Source: Stutzerimonas stutzeri (GTDB taxonomy: Bacteria; Pseudomonadota; Gammaproteobacteria; Pseudomonadales; Pseudomonadaceae). From it: a stretch of 64,000 nt of DNA. A model generated the notes under the pieces. The model searched no databases and was not told the origin of the DNA. It worked only from the letters and a program-made list of their open reading frames with translations. Positions 36,631-45,587 of the stretch are shown one piece after another. Made by a program: the position numbers and the translations under genes. The stretch lies in contig NZ_CP007441.1 in assembly GCF_000590475.1 (NCBI RefSeq), positions 3,726,660-3,790,659 of the forward strand. The letters run 5' to 3'. Position 1 is the stretch's first letter; every line of letters begins with the position of its first letter.

Positions 36631-36737
36631 GGAAGGCTCCTTGCGGGCTCGCGATTGTTTTTATAGCCGGTACGGTGCAATCGACAGGGTCCCGGAATCG
36701 CCGGATACCGGGCTGGCGCTTATGACCGGTCAGCTGC

Positions 36738-36749
36738 TGAAACGTTTCA
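36738..36749. promoter_or_regulatory. Cra (FruR) operator
   Basis: TGAAACGTTTCA, a perfect 12-bp palindrome in the divergent fruB-cra intergenic region. It matches the operator described for the P. putida Cra regulator at the fruB promoter. It should control fruBKA and perhaps cra itself. Confidence 0.88.
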
Positions 36750-36829
36750 CCTTAGGCTGGCACATTACGCAATATTGAGTGATTCTAGAAGCCCGAATGC
36801 GCACCACCCGTCTCAGACCTGGATTGCTT

Positions 36830-37831
36830 TTGAAACTGATCGACATCGCCCGCCTCGCTAACGTCTCACTGACCACCGCCAGCTACGTACTCAATGGCAA
36901 AGCGACGCAGCGGCGGATCAGCCAGACCACCGTCGAGCGGGTCATGGCCGTGGCCGAGCAGCAAGGCTTCCAGCTCGACCAGCAAGCTGCGGGCCTGCGT
37001 CGCGGGCTGTCGCGAACGCTCGGTTTCATCGTCCCGGACCTGGAAAACCCCAGCTATGCGCGCCTGGCCAAACTGCTCGAACAGCGTGCCCGCCAACGGG
37101 GGTATCAGCTACTGATCGTCGGTTCCGATGACGAACCGGACACCGAACGCCAGGTCATTCAGGTGCTGCGCTCGCGCCGCTGCGATGCACTGATCGTTGC
37201 CAGCTGCCTGCCGGCGGATGACGCCAGCTACCGCAAGCTGTTGAGCGGCGGTACGCCCATCATCGCCCTCGACCGGGCACTGGATGCCGAGCATTTCTGT
37301 TCGGTAGTCAGCGATGACAAGGAAGCCGCCACCCAGCTGACCCATTCACTGCATGCGCCGATAGATGCGCATGTCGCGCTCATCAGTGCGCGACCGACCT
37401 TACGCATCAGCCAACAGCGCGAGCAGGGCTTCCGCCAGGCCCTGGCGCATCACCGGGGGCAGGTCAGCGTGCTGCAGGCCGAGCAGTTCAGCCGTGCGTG
37501 CGGCCGCGAGCAGATGCTCGCTCTGCTCGACCGCGGCCCGTTGCCCGACGCGCTGATCACCACCGCCTATGTATTGCTCGAGGGCGTCTTCGATGCCCTG
37601 CAGGAGCGTCAACTGTTATGGCCCGAAGCCTTGCGCCTAGGCACTTTCGGCGATGCGCAGTTGCTGGATTTCCTGCCGATCCGGGTCAACGCCATTTCTC
37701 AACAACACACGCAGATCGCCGAGCTGGCGCTGGACCAGGCGATTCGCGCCATCGAGCAGGGCGACTACCAGTCTGGCGAACGCGCCGTTGCACGGGTGCT
37801 CAAGGTGCGCCGCACAGACGCGCCGGCCTGA
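36830..37831 (+). CDS. cra: Catabolite repressor/activator Cra (FruR), LacI family
   Basis: A 333-residue LacI-type regulator: helix-turn-helix KLIDIARLANVSLTTASYVLNGKA at the N-terminus and a periplasmic-binding-like effector domain. I place the start at TTG 36830, giving MKLIDIARLANVS, which aligns with the Cra N-terminus; upstream in-frame ATG 36797 and the codon at 36779 would add residues before the DNA-binding helix. In pseudomonads the effector is fructose-1-phosphate made by FruBA. It is divergent from fruBKA with a perfect operator between. Confidence 0.92.
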   Translation: MKLIDIARLANVSLTTASYVLNGKATQRRISQTTVERVMAVAEQQGFQLDQQAAGLRRGLSRTLGFIVPDLENPSYARLAKLLEQRARQRGYQLLIVGSDDEPDTERQVIQVLRSRRCDALIVASCLPADDASYRKLLSGGTPIIALDRALDAEHFCSVVSDDKEAATQLTHSLHAPIDAHVALISARPTLRISQQREQGFRQALAHHRGQVSVLQAEQFSRACGREQMLALLDRGPLPDALITTAYVLLEGVFDALQERQLLWPEALRLGTFGDAQLLDFLPIRVNAISQQHTQIAELALDQAIRAIEQGDYQSGERAVARVLKVRRTDAPA

Positions 37832-37899
37832 GGCGCCTGCCCCTTGCGGGTAGCGGCGCAGTGACGGAAGCTAGCCGCCTCCGAACGAGCCGCTTGCTG

Positions 37900-38205
37900 A
37901 TGAACATCGAACAGATTACCCAACGCCTGCATGCGATCCGCGATCGCAACGACTGGCAGCGCTTTCACAGTCCGAAGAATCTGGCCATGGCCGCCAGCGT
38001 GGAAATGGCCGAGCTGGTGGAAATATTCCAGTGGCTGAACGAGGACGAGTCGCGTCAACTGTCGGCCGACACGCTTGAACACGCTGGGCAGGAAGTCGGC
38101 GACATCCTCATGTACCTGTTGCTGATGTGCAGCGAGCTGGGCATCGACATGGAGCAGGCGCTGCTGGCCAAGCTGGCCGACAACGAGCGGCGGTTCGCCC
38201 GATGA
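37900..38205 (+). CDS. MazG-like nucleotide pyrophosphohydrolase
   Basis: A 101-residue all-alpha NTP-PPase. EMAELVEIFQWLNEDE and EVGDILMYLLLMCSELG contain the paired acidic residues (ExxE...ExxD) that bind Mg and the nucleotide. It probably removes non-canonical or damaged (d)NTPs. The frame reads through from cra upstream, but ATG at 37900 is the family start. Its stop overlaps the cmoM start, so the two are coupled. Confidence 0.88.
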   Translation: MNIEQITQRLHAIRDRNDWQRFHSPKNLAMAASVEMAELVEIFQWLNEDESRQLSADTLEHAGQEVGDILMYLLLMCSELGIDMEQALLAKLADNERRFAR

Positions 38206-38951
38206 GCGACCGCCATTTCGACGAGCTGGCCACGCGCTTCGCCGAGAAGATCTACGGTGGCGCCAAGGGCGCAATCCGTCTCGCCGTTTTGCAGGCGGAC
38301 CTGACGGAGATTCTGCCGGGGCGCCCGCTGCGGGTGCTGGATATCGGCGCCGGCCTCGGCCACATGAGCCTCTGGCTGGCGCAGCAAGGTCATCAGGTGA
38401 CGCTCGCCGAACCCGCCGAGCCAATGCTCGAAGGCGCACGCGAGCGATTTGCCGAAGCAGGCCAGCACGCCACCTTTATCCAGGCGCCCTGGCAAGACGT
38501 GGAAAACCACGTCGAGGGCCGTTTCGATCTGGTCATCTGCCACGCCGTGCTGGAGTGGCTGGCCGAACCGCAGGCGATCCTGCCGGTGCTGCATCGCCTG
38601 ACCGCAGCCGACGGCTGGCTGTCGCTGGCCTTCTACAACCGCGATGCGCTGATCTACCGCAACCTGCTCAAAGGGCACTTCAAGAAGTTGCGCACGCAAT
38701 CCTTTGCTGGCGAGCGCCAGAGCCTGACGCCACAGCAGCCGCTCGACCCGCGCGAACTGGCGGCGCAACTCGCACCGCACTGGCGGGTCGAAGCAAACAG
38801 TGGCGTGCGGGTATTTCACGATTACATGCCCGCCGATTTCCAGGCCCGCACCGAGCCTGCCGATCTGATCGAGATGGAACTGGCCTACCGCCGCCATCCC
38901 GCCTTCGCCGGTCTCGGGCGTTACTTGCACTGGCTGTGCCGGCCGAGCTGA
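38202..38951 (+). CDS. cmoM: tRNA 5-carboxymethoxyuridine methyltransferase (CmoM/SmtA)
   Basis: A 249-residue class I SAM methyltransferase. Motif I is VLDIGAGLGHMSLWL (about 45-59), with the acidic motif II in VTLAEPAEPM and LVICHAVLEWL following; NRDALIYRNLLKGHFKK is a CmoM-typical block. It methylates cmo5U34 to mcmo5U34 in tRNA. Start overlaps the upstream MazG-like gene (ATGA). Assignment to CmoM rather than another methyltransferase rests on these blocks and length. Confidence 0.85.
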   Translation: MSDRHFDELATRFAEKIYGGAKGAIRLAVLQADLTEILPGRPLRVLDIGAGLGHMSLWLAQQGHQVTLAEPAEPMLEGARERFAEAGQHATFIQAPWQDVENHVEGRFDLVICHAVLEWLAEPQAILPVLHRLTAADGWLSLAFYNRDALIYRNLLKGHFKKLRTQSFAGERQSLTPQQPLDPRELAAQLAPHWRVEANSGVRVFHDYMPADFQARTEPADLIEMELAYRRHPAFAGLGRYLHWLCRPS

Positions 38952-38971
38952 GCGCCGGCCGGGAGGTCATC

Positions 38972-39577
38972 ATGTTGATGCGTGCTGCGTTGCCCCTGCT
39001 CTGCCTCAGCCTCGCGGCCTGCCAGAGCAGCAATCCCTACAACAGCGAGTCCGCGCCGATTCCACCGGCCCCGCCGGTCGAACATATCCAGTCGCCCACC
39101 TACCCGGCCGCGCCCCGGGATTTCTCTGCTTACCAGAACTGGAGCTGGCGTAACCCGCCGGCAGGTACCGCGTCGCTTGCCGGCGAGGAGTTGCAGGAGA
39201 TGGTTGCCGGCGCCCTCGATCAGCGCGGTCTGCGCCCGGCGTCTACAGGGACCAAAGGCGACGTGCAGATCAGCGCCAGCGCGCAGATGGAGACGCGTGT
39301 ACGACAGGTTTACGACGATTACGGCAGCCACATCGGTGCCGGTCGCTATGGCGGATATGGCCCCGGCTACGGTTCCGGCATTGGCGTCAGCGCGCCGTTG
39401 GTCCGTAACTATGAAGAGCAAGTCGTCACCGTGCGCGTCGAGATGATCGACAGCGCCTCCGGCCAGACGGTCTGGAGCAACCGCGCCGAGGCCCGCAGCG
39501 GCGACAAGCAGGCCGAGCGCAAGGACGCGGCACGAGAAGCGGTGAATCGCGCGCTGGCGGACTATCCTCCGCGCTGA
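38972..39577 (+). CDS. DUF4136 lipoprotein
   Basis: A 201-residue lipoprotein: lipobox LSLAAC with C17, a Pro-rich linker, then the DUF4136 domain (RDFSAYQNWSWR ... VRVEMIDSASGQTVWSNRAEA ... VNRALADYPPR). A Gly/Tyr-rich insert (RYGGYGPGYGSG) is unusual. GGGAGG precedes ATG 38972. The next gene is a paralogue, so the pair likely arose by duplication. Function unknown; probably periplasmic and membrane anchored. Confidence 0.88.
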   Translation: MLMRAALPLLCLSLAACQSSNPYNSESAPIPPAPPVEHIQSPTYPAAPRDFSAYQNWSWRNPPAGTASLAGEELQEMVAGALDQRGLRPASTGTKGDVQISASAQMETRVRQVYDDYGSHIGAGRYGGYGPGYGSGIGVSAPLVRNYEEQVVTVRVEMIDSASGQTVWSNRAEARSGDKQAERKDAAREAVNRALADYPPR

Positions 39578-39603
39578 ATGCAGGTTCGTTGAGGAGAATC
39601 GAT

Positions 39604-40164
39604 ATGGTGCGGCAATTGATAATGCTTCCCCTGCTGTTGCTCCTGGCGGCCTGCCAGAGTACGCAGGTGCAACGCGACTTCGATCCACAGCGGGACTTTT
39701 CCGCGTATCGCAGTTGGAGCTGGAAAGAGCCGGCGCTGCAATATCGCCCGGACGACCCAAGGATCAAGAGCGACCTCACCGAGCAGCGCATCCGCAGTGC
39801 GGTGAGCGAGCAGCTCGACCAGCGCGGCCTGCGCCAGGCCGCGGCCGGCAGCCAGTCTGACGTACTGATCCAGGCCTGGTTCATCGTCGATCAGCGCTCC
39901 CAGCAGTACACCACTTCCTCGATGGGGGCCTGGGGCAGCCCCTGGAACGGCTTCTGGGGCGGGCCAATGTTCACCGATACGCGCACCATCCATTACCAGG
40001 TCGGCACCTTGCAGGTGGACTTCTACGATGCCGCTGACGGCAAGCTCGTCTGGCGCGGCAGTGCCGAACAGGTCCTGCGCGACAATCCCGGCGACCCGCA
40101 GGAGCGCGCCGGAATGTTCCGTGAAACCGTTACGAAGGTGCTTTCGCAGTACCCGCCACACTGA
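39604..40164 (+). CDS. DUF4136 lipoprotein, second copy
   Basis: A 186-residue paralogue of the preceding gene: lipobox LLLAAC, RDFDPQRDFSAYRSWSWKEP, and the same C-terminal pattern (LQVDFYDAADGKLVWRGSAEQ...VTKVLSQYPPH). GAGGAG precedes the ATG at 39604, 26 bp after the previous stop, so they form an operon. Confidence 0.88.
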   Translation: MVRQLIMLPLLLLLAACQSTQVQRDFDPQRDFSAYRSWSWKEPALQYRPDDPRIKSDLTEQRIRSAVSEQLDQRGLRQAAAGSQSDVLIQAWFIVDQRSQQYTTSSMGAWGSPWNGFWGGPMFTDTRTIHYQVGTLQVDFYDAADGKLVWRGSAEQVLRDNPGDPQERAGMFRETVTKVLSQYPPH

Positions 40165-40340
40165 ATCAACATTCAGCCCGCGGACAATCGGGCATGGCGA
40201 TGCGCCTCGATCGCTTCAGCTGGGCGGGGTTTCGACAATCCTCGAAGCGCCTCGGCAAGCTTGCCGGCCTGCTGCAGATCTTCGGTAAACATGGATGATT
40301 CGCCGCGGCGGAGCGGCGGAGCGGCGGAGCGAGCGAATGG

Positions 40341-41276
40341 CTATTTGCGCTCGAAGGCGTAGAACAAGTTGGGCTCGCTGACGAGATAGAGGTTGCCGTG
40401 CGCGTCGAAAGTCATGCCCTCGGCCTGCGGCACACTGTTTTTCAGCCCCGCGAACCCGCTCCACAGCGAGCGAAAACTGACCAGATCGCCTTGGCCATCG
40501 AGCTCCAGCACCATTTTCGCTTCCTCGCTGAGCAGCACCAGATGGCCAGTGCGCTCATCGAAGTGCACCGAGGCCAGATCGCTGGCCATGTCCTTGTCCG
40601 CTATCCATGCCTCGCGATCGATGATCTTCAGGTTCAGCTGGCCATGCAGGCTGGCCTTGACGCCCTGAATCTCATAGAGCTTGCGCGGCGAATGCTCCTT
40701 GACCACGAAGAGCCGATCGCCTTCACGATCGTAGCCCAAGCCCTCGAACCCCGAATTATCCGACGCTCCCGTCGGCAACGAGACCGACGCATAGTCTGCA
40801 CGCCGCAGATCACCGTGTTGCGCCGGGACCGGCAGGATCACGATCGACTGGCTGCGCTCTTCGGCGACCGCCAGCAGGTTGTCGCCCAGGTAGGTAATGC
40901 CTTCGACGTCGGTAAAGCCCTTCAGCGGATAACGCGCAATGAACTCGCCGTTCAGGTCCAGGGCCACCAGTTCTTCGGGATTGTTCACCACCGCCCAGAG
41001 GTGGTTGCGGCGTTCATCGAAGGTCAGCCCGGAGAGATTGTCGCCCACCGACGCCACCGGCTGCGCCTCGATACGCACTTTATATTCCGGCAACCAAAGG
41101 CTGCGCGCCTGGCGGCTGTCTTCGTGCCAAGCCGATTGCAGCGAATAAAACACCCGCTCATCGAGATGAAAGGTCGCCGTCGCGTAGAGCAGACCAACCG
41201 CCAGCAGACCCAGCGCCCAGGCGCCGGGGCGTGTTCCCGGCAGCCACTGCGGCCGCGCATCAGTAACGAATGGCAT
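40341..41276 (-). CDS. SdiA-regulated-type beta-propeller protein, membrane anchored
   Basis: A 311-residue protein with one N-terminal membrane helix (about 18-35) and a six-bladed-propeller-like domain of the SdiA-regulated family (LSGLTFDERRNHLWAVVNN, GFTDVEGITYLGDNLLAVAEERS, GFEGLGYDREGDRLFVVKEHSPRKLY, QAEGMTFDAHGNLYLVSEPNLFY). The domain faces the periplasm. Related proteins are conserved in pseudomonads but uncharacterised. ATG at 41276 preferred over an upstream frame start at 41378. Confidence 0.87.
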   Translation of the reverse strand: MPFVTDARPQWLPGTRPGAWALGLLAVGLLYATATFHLDERVFYSLQSAWHEDSRQARSLWLPEYKVRIEAQPVASVGDNLSGLTFDERRNHLWAVVNNPEELVALDLNGEFIARYPLKGFTDVEGITYLGDNLLAVAEERSQSIVILPVPAQHGDLRRADYASVSLPTGASDNSGFEGLGYDREGDRLFVVKEHSPRKLYEIQGVKASLHGQLNLKIIDREAWIADKDMASDLASVHFDERTGHLVLLSEEAKMVLELDGQGDLVSFRSLWSGFAGLKNSVPQAEGMTFDAHGNLYLVSEPNLFYAFERK

Positions 41277-41485
41277 ATATTTTCTCGCTAGAGCAATGGC
41301 GAACAGCCTGCTCGGAAAGGATTGCAATTGCGTGACGGTGACCAATAAAGCGCCAATCAGCCTGTACTGACCCACCACCTGGAAGCAGGTTCAACCCCAA
41401 CCGTGGGAACTGCCGGACGGATTGATAGCCCAATGCCCCGAGGAGCGGCTACGCTTGCAGTCCCCGATCACGGCAGGAGAGCACC

Positions 41486-41779
41486 ATGCGGGTGGAAAGT
41501 TTTTTCGAATGGTTGGGCCAGGCACTCGGCACGATCATTCGCTATATCGTCGATGCGCTCAGCGGTTTTTTTGGCCTGTTCGCCGACGCCGGGGCCAACT
41601 TCCTGGAAGGGCTGTCGAGAACACTGGGCATGGACCGCTCGCTGATCAGTCTGATCGCCTTGGCGATCGGCCTGATGCTACTGGTCGCGGCCGTTCGCGC
41701 TTTCATTCGGCGCTCGATCATCGCGGGGGTGATCTATCTGTTTCTGGGGCTGTGGCTGTTGAGCTGGTTGATTCACTGA
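41486..41779 (+). CDS. Small membrane protein, unknown
   Basis: A 97-residue protein with an amphipathic N-terminus and two membrane helices in the C-terminal half (LISLIALAIGLMLLVAAVRAF and IIAGVIYLFLGLWLLSWLI). AGGAGAG lies just upstream of the ATG. Composition and codon use are those of a real gene. No function known. Confidence 0.75.
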   Translation: MRVESFFEWLGQALGTIIRYIVDALSGFFGLFADAGANFLEGLSRTLGMDRSLISLIALAIGLMLLVAAVRAFIRRSIIAGVIYLFLGLWLLSWLIH

Positions 41780-41936
41780 GCCTTCCCGCCCGTCGCGGCG
41801 ACCCAGCCGCGCCCGCCGCGTCTTCCTATCGCTCACTCACGCGCAGGCAGTTACCGCAGCCTTCCCATTCATGCCGTGCTCGGGCTGCGTTCAGGGCGAC
41901 CGCGACGTATCATGCTCCGCTGTCCTGGAGTTTTAC

Positions 41937-43316
41937 ATGTCACGGCTACTGACCGCCTGGCAGCACGTCCCCACTCATAAACGGGTCTGGGCGTTGGCTG
42001 CGCCGATGATTCTGTCCAACCTGTCCGTACCGCTGGTCGCCCTGGTCGACAGCGCCGTGATCGGCCATCTGCCGCATGCTCATCAGCTGGCATCGGTCGC
42101 GGTGGGCGGTAGTCTCTACACCCTGCTGGTTTGGGTCATGGGCTTTCTGCGCATGGGCACCACCGGCTTCGCCGCCCAGGCCGCGGGGCGCAACGATGGT
42201 GGCGCCCTGCGCCAGGTTCTGCTGCAAGGCCTGATGTTGGCGCTCGGCTTTGCGCTGTTGCTGAGCCTGGTCGCCCTGCCGCTCAAGGGCTATGCCCTGC
42301 AGTTGATGCAACCCTCGGCCGAACTCGACAGCCTGACGCAGCACTACTTCCATACGCGCCTGTTCGGCTTGCCCGCAGCACTGGCGAACCTGGCGCTGAT
42401 CGGATGGTTTCTCGGAACCCAGAACGCCCGCGCACCGCTGGCTATCCTGCTCACCACCAACCTGACCAACGTCGCCCTGGACCTCTGGTTCGTCATCGGA
42501 CTGGACTGGGGCGTGGCCGGCGCCGCACGCGCCTCGGTGATCGCCGAGTGGAGCGGCGTGGTGATCGGCCTGGCGCTTACCCGCGGCGCCCTGTTGCGCT
42601 ATCCCGGTCGCCTGGACCGCCATGCACTGCGTCGCTGGGCGAGCTGGAAACCCCTTATGTCCGTCAACCGCGACATATTCCTGCGATCGCTGGCGCTGCA
42701 ATTGGTGTTTTTCCTGGTCACGGTCCAAGGGACCCGCCTGGGCGATGCCACCGTCGCCGCCAACGCGCTGTTGCTCAATGGTCTGATGCTCACCGCCCAT
42801 GCGCTCGACGGGCTGGCTCATGCGGTAGAAGCCCTCAGTGGCCATGCCATCGGGGCGCAGAATCGGACCGAGTTGCGCCGTATCCTCACCGTTGCCGGCG
42901 GCTGGTCATTGCTCGCCAGCCTCGCCTTCGGCCTGTTCTTTCTGCTGGGCGGCGAGCTGTTCATCGGCCTGCAGACCGACATTCCCGCCGTGCGCGAAAT
43001 GGCGATCGTCTACCTGCCTTATCTGGCCGTGCTGCCCCTGGTCGCGGTCTGGAGCTATCTGCTCGACGGTCTCTTCATCGGCGCCACGCGTGCGCGAGAA
43101 ATGCGTAACGCGATGCTTCTTGCCGTGGCGATTTCGCTACCATTGGCTTGGCTGCTGCGTGCAATGGGCAATCATGGATTGTGGCTGGCGTTTCTCGCCT
43201 TCATGCTGCTGCGGGGTATCTGCCTTGCCAGCATCGCCCGACGCCTGCAGCGCCAGCAGCAATGGTTCCACTCGACCCATGCGGCATCGGCAGCAACCCT
43301 ATCGAAAGGACACTGA
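41937..43316 (+). CDS. MATE-family efflux transporter (DinF-like)
   Basis: A 459-residue, 12-helix exporter. The MATE repeats are visible: ALAAPMILSNLSVPLVALVDSAVIGHL in the N-lobe and SLALQLVFFLVTVQGTRLGDATVAANALLLNG in the C-lobe. It expels organic cations or metabolites using an ion gradient. CTGGAG precedes ATG 41937; the frame extends upstream without a better start. The next gene begins 4 bp after its stop, so they are co-transcribed. Confidence 0.9.
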   Translation: MSRLLTAWQHVPTHKRVWALAAPMILSNLSVPLVALVDSAVIGHLPHAHQLASVAVGGSLYTLLVWVMGFLRMGTTGFAAQAAGRNDGGALRQVLLQGLMLALGFALLLSLVALPLKGYALQLMQPSAELDSLTQHYFHTRLFGLPAALANLALIGWFLGTQNARAPLAILLTTNLTNVALDLWFVIGLDWGVAGAARASVIAEWSGVVIGLALTRGALLRYPGRLDRHALRRWASWKPLMSVNRDIFLRSLALQLVFFLVTVQGTRLGDATVAANALLLNGLMLTAHALDGLAHAVEALSGHAIGAQNRTELRRILTVAGGWSLLASLAFGLFFLLGGELFIGLQTDIPAVREMAIVYLPYLAVLPLVAVWSYLLDGLFIGATRAREMRNAMLLAVAISLPLAWLLRAMGNHGLWLAFLAFMLLRGICLASIARRLQRQQQWFHSTHAASAATLSKGH

Positions 43317-43320
43317 ATAA

Positions 43321-43779
43321 ATGGCCTACGCCGTCGCTGCCTACCTGCACTTCGTGGCGATCTTCCTGCTCTTCGCGCTTCTGGTGCTGGAGCATCAGTT
43401 GTTCAACCAGCCGCTGAACCTCAAGCGGGCACGCAGCCTGTTCCGCGCCGATACTGCATTCGGCATCGTCGCCGGCCTGGTGCTGGTCACCGGCGCCGCC
43501 CGCGCCATGCGCTACGGCAAGGGCATGGACTACTACCTCAACAACAGCTTCTTTCACGCCAAGATCGGTGTGTTCGTGGTCGTCGCGCTGTTGTCCATCT
43601 ACCCCACCGTCACCTTTCTGCGCTGGCGCCCCGCGCTGAAGGCCGGCCAGCTCCCGTCCATCACCCCAGCGGCGACCCGTTGGGTGAAGCTGATCATCCG
43701 CGTCGAACTGCTTGCCCTGTTACTGATTCCGCTGTTGGCCACCTTGATGGCGCGGGGCTTCGGCGTGATTGCGCAGTAA
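43321..43779 (+). CDS. DUF2214 family membrane protein
   Basis: A 152-residue protein with four predicted membrane helices: AVAAYLHFVAIFLLFALLVLEH, FGIVAGLVLVTGAARAM, AKIGVFVVVALLSIYPTVTF and the C-terminal LLALLLIPLLATLMARG. The pattern is that of DUF2214. It follows the MATE exporter by 4 bp in an operon. Function unknown. Confidence 0.85.
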   Translation: MAYAVAAYLHFVAIFLLFALLVLEHQLFNQPLNLKRARSLFRADTAFGIVAGLVLVTGAARAMRYGKGMDYYLNNSFFHAKIGVFVVVALLSIYPTVTFLRWRPALKAGQLPSITPAATRWVKLIIRVELLALLLIPLLATLMARGFGVIAQ

Positions 43780-43867
43780 GGCATGAAGCCCCGCAACGCA
43801 CATTGCCTCTGGCCGACGCCCCGCCACTGACGTTAAGGTCGACCCAAACCCACTCAGGGACGACCTC

Positions 43868-44698
43868 ATGGCCGCCAAGCCCAGCAGCACCCGACAGCAG
43901 ATTCACCTCGCCGTATTGATCGACGCCGACAACGCACCGGCGGCCATCGTCGAGGGTCTTTTCGAGGAAATCGCCAAGTACGGCGTCGCCAGCGTCAAGC
44001 GCATCTACGGCGACTGGACCAAGCCCAACCTCGGCAGCTGGAAGAAAGTGCTGCTCGATTATTCGATCCAGCCGATTCAGCAGTTCGCTTACACCTCCGG
44101 CAAGAATGCCACCGACAGCTCGTTGATCATCGATGCCATGGACCTGCTCTACACCCGGCGTTTCGACGGCTTCTGCCTGGTTTCCAGCGACAGCGATTTC
44201 ACCCGTCTGGCCGCCCGCCTGCGCGAGGAAGGCCTGACCGTCTACGGGTTCGGCGAACAGAAGACGCCCTCGCCGTTCGTCTCCGCCTGCGACAAGTTCA
44301 TCTACACCGAAATCCTCCGTGCCGACGCGCCCAAGACATCCCAGGAGCCGCCCAGCAATGGCGAAAAGCCTTCCACGCAAGTGACGCCGGAGAAAGCCGA
44401 GGAAGACACCAAGGCCGCCGACAAGAGCGCTCAGGTCAAGTCGCAGAAGGTGCCGGTGGACTTCATCGCCAAGGTTCTCAGCGACATTGCGGACGATGAA
44501 GATGATTGGGTCCAGCTGGGTCTGCTGGGCTCGAACATCAGCAAGCTTCGCCCAGCTTTCGACCCCCGGCTTTATGGCTACAAGAAACTCAGCGACCTGA
44601 TCAAATCCCAGCCCAAGCGCTTCGAACTGGAAACCCGCGGGACCACCTCCACCGGCGGCAAGGCGCTTTATGCGCGCAATCTCAAATCCGCGAAATAG
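43868..44698 (+). CDS. NYN-domain (LabA-like) nuclease with C-terminal OST-HTH/LOTUS domain
   Basis: A 276-residue protein. The NYN (PIN-like) nuclease domain spans about 10-155, with acidic residues D19/D21 (LIDADNAP), D83, D89 and D108/D110 (SSDSDFTRL) forming a metal site. An acidic, Lys/Glu-rich linker leads to a LOTUS/OST-HTH-like domain (about 200-270; DWVQLGLLGSNISKLRPAFDPRLYGYKKLSDLI). It is likely an RNA-binding ribonuclease; its targets are unknown. Confidence 0.87.
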   Translation: MAAKPSSTRQQIHLAVLIDADNAPAAIVEGLFEEIAKYGVASVKRIYGDWTKPNLGSWKKVLLDYSIQPIQQFAYTSGKNATDSSLIIDAMDLLYTRRFDGFCLVSSDSDFTRLAARLREEGLTVYGFGEQKTPSPFVSACDKFIYTEILRADAPKTSQEPPSNGEKPSTQVTPEKAEEDTKAADKSAQVKSQKVPVDFIAKVLSDIADDEDDWVQLGLLGSNISKLRPAFDPRLYGYKKLSDLIKSQPKRFELETRGTTSTGGKALYARNLKSAK

Positions 44699-44850
44699 CC
44701 TCGCAGCCATCCAGCCTGACCGCGGCGCACTTACCCGCGTGCGCTGCCGCCGCAGCAGCATTCGCAATCATTTGGAACCAATCCCACTGAGCAGCGCCGA
44801 ACCCTCGTCCATCGACCCCTTCTAAGCACACACCACTCCAGGAGGTTCAC

Positions 44851-45342
44851 ATGACCAAACCCTTTCTCATCGCCTGCGGCGTGGCCTTTTGCGTGCCGAT
44901 GGCTTTTGCCCAGACACCGAAACCCGAGGTCATCACGCACCTGAACGGGCTCGACGTCGAGGTCAGCGCCATGGGCGTGCCCACCTCGACGAGCGCCGAG
45001 GCCGGTGTCGAGCTGGTGGGGATTCGGGCGGTCCGGGTCATGAACAAGAGCGGAGACAGCGTGACCTGTGAATTCCATGTGCCGGACGAAGCTCGGGCGG
45101 ACACCTCGGCGCCACCGGTTTTCACCGTTACCTCGAACAGTCAGCGGGTCGAGCGGGTGCCGGGTGATTATTCGCCAGACAAGCCCTTCGCGGAACTGAC
45201 CTGTCGCGCCGCCAACCAGAGCGTCGGAAAGCCGATTGCGGTGCCGTCCAGCGAGCCGGACGCCACCCCCGAAGCACCTGCGGCACCAGGCACAGAGGAT
45301 GGCGCGATGCGGTCGCGGGAAGGCTCCAGCCGCGACCGCTGA
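44851..45342 (+). CDS. Periplasmic hypothetical protein
   Basis: A 163-residue protein with a signal peptide (cleavage near AFAQ). The mature part is a beta-rich domain (GIRAVRVMNKSGDSVTCEFHVPDEA ... PFAELTCRAAN) with two Cys that could form a disulfide, and a Pro/Ala/Glu-rich low-complexity C-terminus. CAGGAGG precedes the ATG. No family recognised. Confidence 0.75.
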   Translation: MTKPFLIACGVAFCVPMAFAQTPKPEVITHLNGLDVEVSAMGVPTSTSAEAGVELVGIRAVRVMNKSGDSVTCEFHVPDEARADTSAPPVFTVTSNSQRVERVPGDYSPDKPFAELTCRAANQSVGKPIAVPSSEPDATPEAPAAPGTEDGAMRSREGSSRDR

Positions 45343-45587
45343 GTGGCCGTCGAACCGATTGTTCGAGCACGAGAAACGAACACGGAGATCGCGCCAGTTC
45401 GGGCACAGCCTGTTCGCAACCAGTCTGAGCTACGTGCTGCATTAGCCGGGCCGCGCGCCCCCGTTGAGATGCCACAAGTCCGTCGGGCAGCGGCGAGGGC
45501 CTATTGCGGATGCTCGGCGGCTGGCTGAATCTGTAGATCCGTTTACGTGCAACATCCATGCGGTCGGGTGGCTCGGCATGGCCGCCG

